In this document: one piece after another, positions 60,699 to 64,000 of the stretch
Layout of the letters: each line of letters begins with the position of its first letter
How positions within the stretch are numbered: the first letter of the stretch is position 1
DNA from: JAFGOG01 sp034429215
GTDB taxonomy: Bacteria > Chloroflexota > Anaerolineae > JAAYZQ01
DNA length: 64,000 nt
NCBI GenBank assembly: GCA_034429215.1
Contig: DAOUGI010000044.1
Coordinates: 1 to 64,000 of the forward strand
Direction of reading: 5' to 3'
Position numbers and translations under genes: made by a program
Notes under the pieces: generated by a model
Database searches by the model: none
Seen by the model: only the letters and a program-made list of their open reading frames with translations
Told to the model about the DNA's origin: nothing

Positions 60699-60779
60699 TG
60701 CCGGCATGGAAAAAACTTGTCCACGCCGAGGGTGGTTTTCTGCTGCCCGGCTAACTCCGCCGATAGTCAAAGACCAATC

Positions 60780-61568
60780 ATGCTGACCGATCCGCAGCGA
60801 CCCAGCGTCTCTGTTATCATCCCTTGCTACAACGAAGAAAGGAACCTGGAGAGGGGGGTATTGGATCAAGTACACCAATACCTGGAAAAACAGGCGTTTG
60901 CGTGGGATGTCATTATTGTTGACGATGGCTCGACTGATAATAGCAGAAGCCTGGTCGAACATTCTATCGAAAACAAAAAGGGCTTTTTCCTATTTGACAT
61001 CCCTCATGGAGGCAAGCCGGCAGGGATTTGGGCCGGTGTGCAAAAGGCCACAGGAGACGCAGTTCTCTTAACCGACATGGACCAGTCAACCCCCATAGAC
61101 GAATTGAGCAAACTGCTTCCTTGGTATGATAAGGGCTTTGATGTGGTGATCGGGTCGCGCAGCCTCACTCGCCAAGGTTCTTCTCCGGTAAGAAAGGTCG
61201 GCAGCTTGGTTTTTCTCACCCTTCGCCGCCTGTTTCTGCTCCGGAGCATTATCGACACGCAATGCGGCTTTAAGCTGTGCCGGCGAGAGGCAGCCCTGGA
61301 GGTCTTTCCGAGTCTGGAGTTCTTCCGGCAAGAGATCAAGCCCACAGGCTGGAAAGTCACTGCTTACGACGTCGAGTTTCTGTACCTTGTCGAAAAACGT
61401 GGTTACCGGATAAAGGAAGTTCCGGTAGAGTGGATGAATCGCGACCAGAGTGACACCAAGGGCTCACAGGGAGACTGGTCTCGGTACATAGCCGAGTCGA
61501 TTAATATGGCGCGGGAAGTTGCCCGGGTAAAACGCAACCAGCTACTGGGGTTATATGACAGGACCTGA
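60780..61568 (+). CDS. Glycosyltransferase family 2 (dolichyl-phosphate-glucose-synthase-like)
   Basis: A 262-residue GT-A enzyme. SVSVIIPCYNEERNLERG opens the fold; VDDGSTDNS (near 45) binds the nucleotide and TDMDQSTP holds the metal-binding D-x-D. QCGFKLCRREAALEVF is typical of ALG5/DPM1-like members that load a sugar on a polyprenyl phosphate. No membrane helix is evident. The start at ATG 60780 fits the family N-terminus; an upstream frame overlaps the promoter. The 3' end overlaps the convergent gene by 18 bases. Confidence 0.9.
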   Translation: MLTDPQRPSVSVIIPCYNEERNLERGVLDQVHQYLEKQAFAWDVIIVDDGSTDNSRSLVEHSIENKKGFFLFDIPHGGKPAGIWAGVQKATGDAVLLTDMDQSTPIDELSKLLPWYDKGFDVVIGSRSLTRQGSSPVRKVGSLVFLTLRRLFLLRSIIDTQCGFKLCRREAALEVFPSLEFFRQEIKPTGWKVTAYDVEFLYLVEKRGYRIKEVPVEWMNRDQSDTKGSQGDWSRYIAESINMAREVARVKRNQLLGLYDRT

Positions 61569-63050
61569 GGCAGACCGCCTCGCCCAGCGGCGAAGCTGGC
61601 CGGTTACGTCGGCCGCCACGGGCTGCTGGCCGGCCCTTTTCAGAAAAGCCAGGACCTGTTCGACTCGGATGCCCCTCTCCAGCGCCCGGTTCAACCCGCC
61701 GGCGGTCAGCCGGTAACGGCACGGCTCGGCCTGTTCCAGGTCGGCGAATCGCTCCAATTGAAAGCGGACGTACAGGCCGGCCGACGCCGGCACATCGACC
61801 AGGAAATCAGGACCGACGGTGATGGGCGCCGGCTCGAGGGCTTGTGGCTCTGGAACGGCCAGCCCCAGCCAATGCGCGCCGGCCGCCGTCAGGCGGCAGA
61901 GGGGCTCCGCGTCGCTGGCAGCCCAGTCCACCACACCCAGCCAGTGCAGCGGCCCGGCCAGCAGGTCGGCGATCAGCACGCCCTCTACCCGATCCCACGA
62001 CTCGAATCCAGACAGGTACGCATCGCCGGCCGCGTCGCGGATGTACCAGCTGTCGTAATCGCCGTCGGGCCGCTGAAAATCGGGGTCGGCCGCCTTGACG
62101 GCAGCCACGAACGAAGCGCACGTCCACCATGCCTCCGGCGGGCAGTGAGCCAGCCAGCTCAACAGCGCCCTGCGCGCGGCCACCGGATCGGTCCGCTCCA
62201 GCCAGCCCGTCTGCATGTCGCACGACAGACCCGGCACGTGGCACAGGTCGATCCAGGCAGGGTCGTCACGCCACGCCGTCTGCAGGACGGCCATCTGGCG
62301 GGCCGGCGCCGCCGTCAGCCAGCCCTTTACCGCTGTCGATTCAAGGCGGAGGAGGTTAGCCAGGCGCGCCACAAACCCCAGCCGCTCGGCCAGGTGGTGC
62401 ACCAGCGCCAACCGCCGCTCGCCGGGCCGGCCCATCTGTTGGACGATCTCCGACCCATCCCGCCGCCCCAGCCGGCCGTCGGCATAGGGCCGCACGTCGT
62501 GGTTTTGCACATAGACCAGGTACCGGAACAGGTCGTCGACCAGCGCGGGCTCGTGGGCAACCGGCTCGGATGGCCCTGGGACTGTGGCCACGGCAAAGGC
62601 GGGCGGCGCCACCGTGGGCGGCGGCAGCAGGCATCGCAGCTCGTCGGGGATCACCACAAACTCGCCTGACCCCCGCTCGTCCTGGTAAAAGGCGCGGTAG
62701 ATCAGGCCCGCGTAAAAGAGCTCTTCTGTTGGGTTGGCAGGATGCCGCCAGGCGACCTCCCGTTCCAGCCGGCCCGGCCCGACCGGTCGAACCTGGCCAA
62801 ATTGACGCCTGAACTGCGGGGCGCGCATCTGCCCCCCCGCGGCCAGCAGCGTGTCGAGGGCCGACCGGCCGTCGCTGCTGAGCCGGGCCAGCGCGATCTG
62901 CACCGTCGACGGCTCGGTCAGGGCCGTGGCCAGCCGGTCGGCTGCCTCTGTCTGGCGATTGGTGTCCAGCGCCGTCCCCAGGTTTTCGGCCAGGGCGCGC
63001 AGCATCGCCATGTCGTAATCGACCAGGAACCGGTGCAAGCTAATGATCAT
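61551..63050 (-). CDS. Helicase-associated (XPB/Ssl2 N-terminal-like) domain protein
   Basis: A protein of about 499 residues without a helicase motor. The beginning, SLHRFLVDYDMAMLRALAENLG, and RLSSDGRSALDTLLAAGGQM match the start of bacterial proteins with a PF13625-type (XPB/Ssl2 N-terminal) domain, and the C-terminal part (YVRFQLERFADLEQAEPCRY, RLTAGGLNRALERGIRVEQV) is the domain itself. No Walker motifs were seen. The role may be in DNA repair or transcription with a helicase encoded elsewhere. The start at 63050 is chosen over a TTG-initiated extension. Confidence 0.7.
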   Translation of the reverse strand: MIISLHRFLVDYDMAMLRALAENLGTALDTNRQTEAADRLATALTEPSTVQIALARLSSDGRSALDTLLAAGGQMRAPQFRRQFGQVRPVGPGRLEREVAWRHPANPTEELFYAGLIYRAFYQDERGSGEFVVIPDELRCLLPPPTVAPPAFAVATVPGPSEPVAHEPALVDDLFRYLVYVQNHDVRPYADGRLGRRDGSEIVQQMGRPGERRLALVHHLAERLGFVARLANLLRLESTAVKGWLTAAPARQMAVLQTAWRDDPAWIDLCHVPGLSCDMQTGWLERTDPVAARRALLSWLAHCPPEAWWTCASFVAAVKAADPDFQRPDGDYDSWYIRDAAGDAYLSGFESWDRVEGVLIADLLAGPLHWLGVVDWAASDAEPLCRLTAAGAHWLGLAVPEPQALEPAPITVGPDFLVDVPASAGLYVRFQLERFADLEQAEPCRYRLTAGGLNRALERGIRVEQVLAFLKRAGQQPVAADVTGQLRRWARRSASGPVI

Positions 63051-63053
63051 CGT

Positions 63054-63082
63054 TTGCCAAAACCGCCACAATCAAGTATACT
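63054..63082 (+). promoter_or_regulatory. Promoter of the DUF1232-MerR operon
   Basis: TTGCCA (63054-63059) and TATACT (63077-63082) with a 17-base spacer, 81 bases before the DUF1232 start and just outside the divergent gene start at 63050. Confidence 0.65.
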
Positions 63083-63162
63083 GTCGCCCATGAACGGCCG
63101 GGCGAAAGGTCCAATTTCGCTCACCTTTTCGCCCTGCCGGTGATTGTTTCAGGAGATATCGC

Positions 63163-63588
63163 ATGAGCGACAAGTCGAAAGTGCCATCGGATGTCGCACA
63201 GACCGCCGGCTTTCTGGGCAACCTGACCAGCCAGGCTCGCCTGGTGTGGCGCCTGTTACGCGACCGCCGGGTATCGAACTGGGTCAAGCTGATCCCCATG
63301 GCCGGGCTGGCCTACCTGCTGTCGCCGATCGATCTGCTGCCCGATTTCCTGATCCCCGGCCTGGGTGAGCTCGACGACCTGACCATCATCCTGGTCTCGC
63401 TCAAGATGTTCGTCGACCTCGCGCCGCCCGAGATCGTGCGCGAGCACCTCAATAAACTGACCAAGCGGTCGGCCAAGCGCCAGTCCACTACGACCCAGTC
63501 CACCCCATCCTACACCCCGTCCGAGCCCTATATCGACGTTCCCTACCATGTCGTTGACGACGGCAAGCCCAAGAAGGAGTCTCGATGA
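63163..63588 (+). CDS. DUF1232 (YkvA-like) membrane protein
   Basis: A 141-residue protein with the DUF1232 core, KLIPMAGLAYLLSPIDLLPD (about 45-65), a short hydrophobic hairpin with the hallmark SPIDLLPD, then GLGELDDLTIILVSLKMF. The Thr/Ser/Pro-rich tail is longer than in most members. Function of the family is unknown. The ATG has GGAG seven bases upstream; its stop overlaps the next start (ATGA). Confidence 0.88.
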   Translation: MSDKSKVPSDVAQTAGFLGNLTSQARLVWRLLRDRRVSNWVKLIPMAGLAYLLSPIDLLPDFLIPGLGELDDLTIILVSLKMFVDLAPPEIVREHLNKLTKRSAKRQSTTTQSTPSYTPSEPYIDVPYHVVDDGKPKKESR

Positions 63589-64000
63589 CCGAATCCCACT
63601 ATCGCCTGCCGAACGAAATGGCAGCCCAACTGCAAGTATCCCCTTCGACCCTGCGCCGTTGGTCCAATGAGTTTGCCGATTACCTGTCCGGCACAGCCGG
63701 GCAGCCGTCGCCGACCTCTGGCGGCCAGGCGTCCCACCGCCGCTATACCGACGCCGACCTGGAGACGCTGTTGACGATCAAGGGCCTCCTGACCGAGGGC
63801 CTGACCTATACCCAGGTTAGCAGGCGTCTCGAGGCGCTGCGCCTGCGCTCGAGCTTGAATGTGACCGGCACGGCTGCTGAGGGCGAGCCGGCCCCGGGGA
63901 CCGCCCTCGTGCCCTCGACTCGCGAGCCGGCGTCGGCCGCGCCCGTCGTGACCGTGCTGGCCGACACCCTGCACACGGTGGCCGAGGGCCAGCATCTCCT
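63585..64000 (+). CDS. MerR-type transcriptional regulator, C-terminus cut by window edge
   Basis: The visible 138 residues begin with a winged HTH of MerR type: YRLPNEMAAQLQVSPSTLRR, then the wing SHRRYTDADLETLLTIKGL, with a Gly/Ser/Gln-rich insertion between the two. The rest, after an Ala/Pro linker, would be the effector part and runs off the window. It is coupled to the DUF1232 gene by an ATGA overlap. The target is unknown. Confidence 0.8.
   Translation, partial: MTESHYRLPNEMAAQLQVSPSTLRRWSNEFADYLSGTAGQPSPTSGGQASHRRYTDADLETLLTIKGLLTEGLTYTQVSRRLEALRLRSSLNVTGTAAEGEPAPGTALVPSTREPASAAPVVTVLADTLHTVAEGQHL

Noticed and set aside
60423..60962. 179-codon minus-strand frame across the GT2 start
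   Set aside because: It covers both divergent promoters and the GT2 coding start and shows no domain.

Overview
The window looks like a piece of a Chloroflexota (Anaerolineae/Caldilineae-like) chromosome. Most of it is GC-rich, with rpsO-pnp in the usual order and several extracytoplasmic proteins carrying long Thr/Pro stalks (TPTPT-type linkers), a habit of that phylum. It also carries an adaptor-less RND pump and many S9/S33/M28-type hydrolases. No rRNA, tRNA or CRISPR array was recognised. Assignment to a genus is not possible from this sequence alone.

Region 1 (1-7.4 kb) is accessory DNA of visibly lower GC. All genes are on the minus strand: a tyrosine recombinase running off the left edge, a phosphotransferase with its catalytic middle deleted, an alpha/beta-hydrolase lipoprotein, a gene fragment, and a SAM methyltransferase. 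Two sites (983-1052 and 3710-3838) have the architecture of integron attC recombination sites, each just 3' of a minus-strand gene, so this reads as a remnant of gene-cassette DNA without a recognisable IntI. A complete group II intron (4670-7126) with an RT/maturase-HNH protein sits in the leader of the methyltransferase gene.

Region 2 (7.4-14.1 kb, minus) has two MFS transporters, an S33-like hydrolase and a GH3 beta-glucosidase with its own sigma70-type promoter. Region 3 (14.5-22.5 kb, plus) has two toxin-antitoxin modules, a radical SAM/HhH protein overlapping a MazG-like pyrophosphohydrolase gene, a 151-bp inverted-repeat element flanked by a perfect 10-bp direct repeat (probable MITE), and a TetR-regulated RND transporter.

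Region 4 (22.5-31.1 kb, plus) is a compact run: S9 peptidase, membrane protein, M28-type peptidase, GalE-like epimerase and two GT4 glycosyltransferases, closed by a 16-bp perfect hairpin. Region 5 (32.2-37.5 kb, plus) is core: rpsO, a hairpin leader, pnp, signal peptidase I and an AI-2E permease fused to a HAD phosphatase, followed by a terminator.

Region 6 (37.5-60.6 kb, minus) is membrane- and envelope-oriented: a PrsW protease, a 1946-residue zinc-ribbon/multi-TM protein, a Vps62-like protein fused to a PrsW-like membrane domain that has lost most catalytic residues, flanked by one intact and one internally deleted CDP-alcohol phosphatidyltransferase that share a conserved leader, a 7TM-GAF-HTH regulator, and a long co-directional run: NagZ-like GH3, TPR protein, ClpB/C-like ATPase with a dead first ATPase site, cupin, NTPase, RodZ-like protein and C26 amidotransferase. 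Region 7 (60.6-64 kb) holds a GT2 glycosyltransferase, an XPB/Ssl2-N-like protein, a DUF1232 protein and a MerR-type regulator cut by the right edge.
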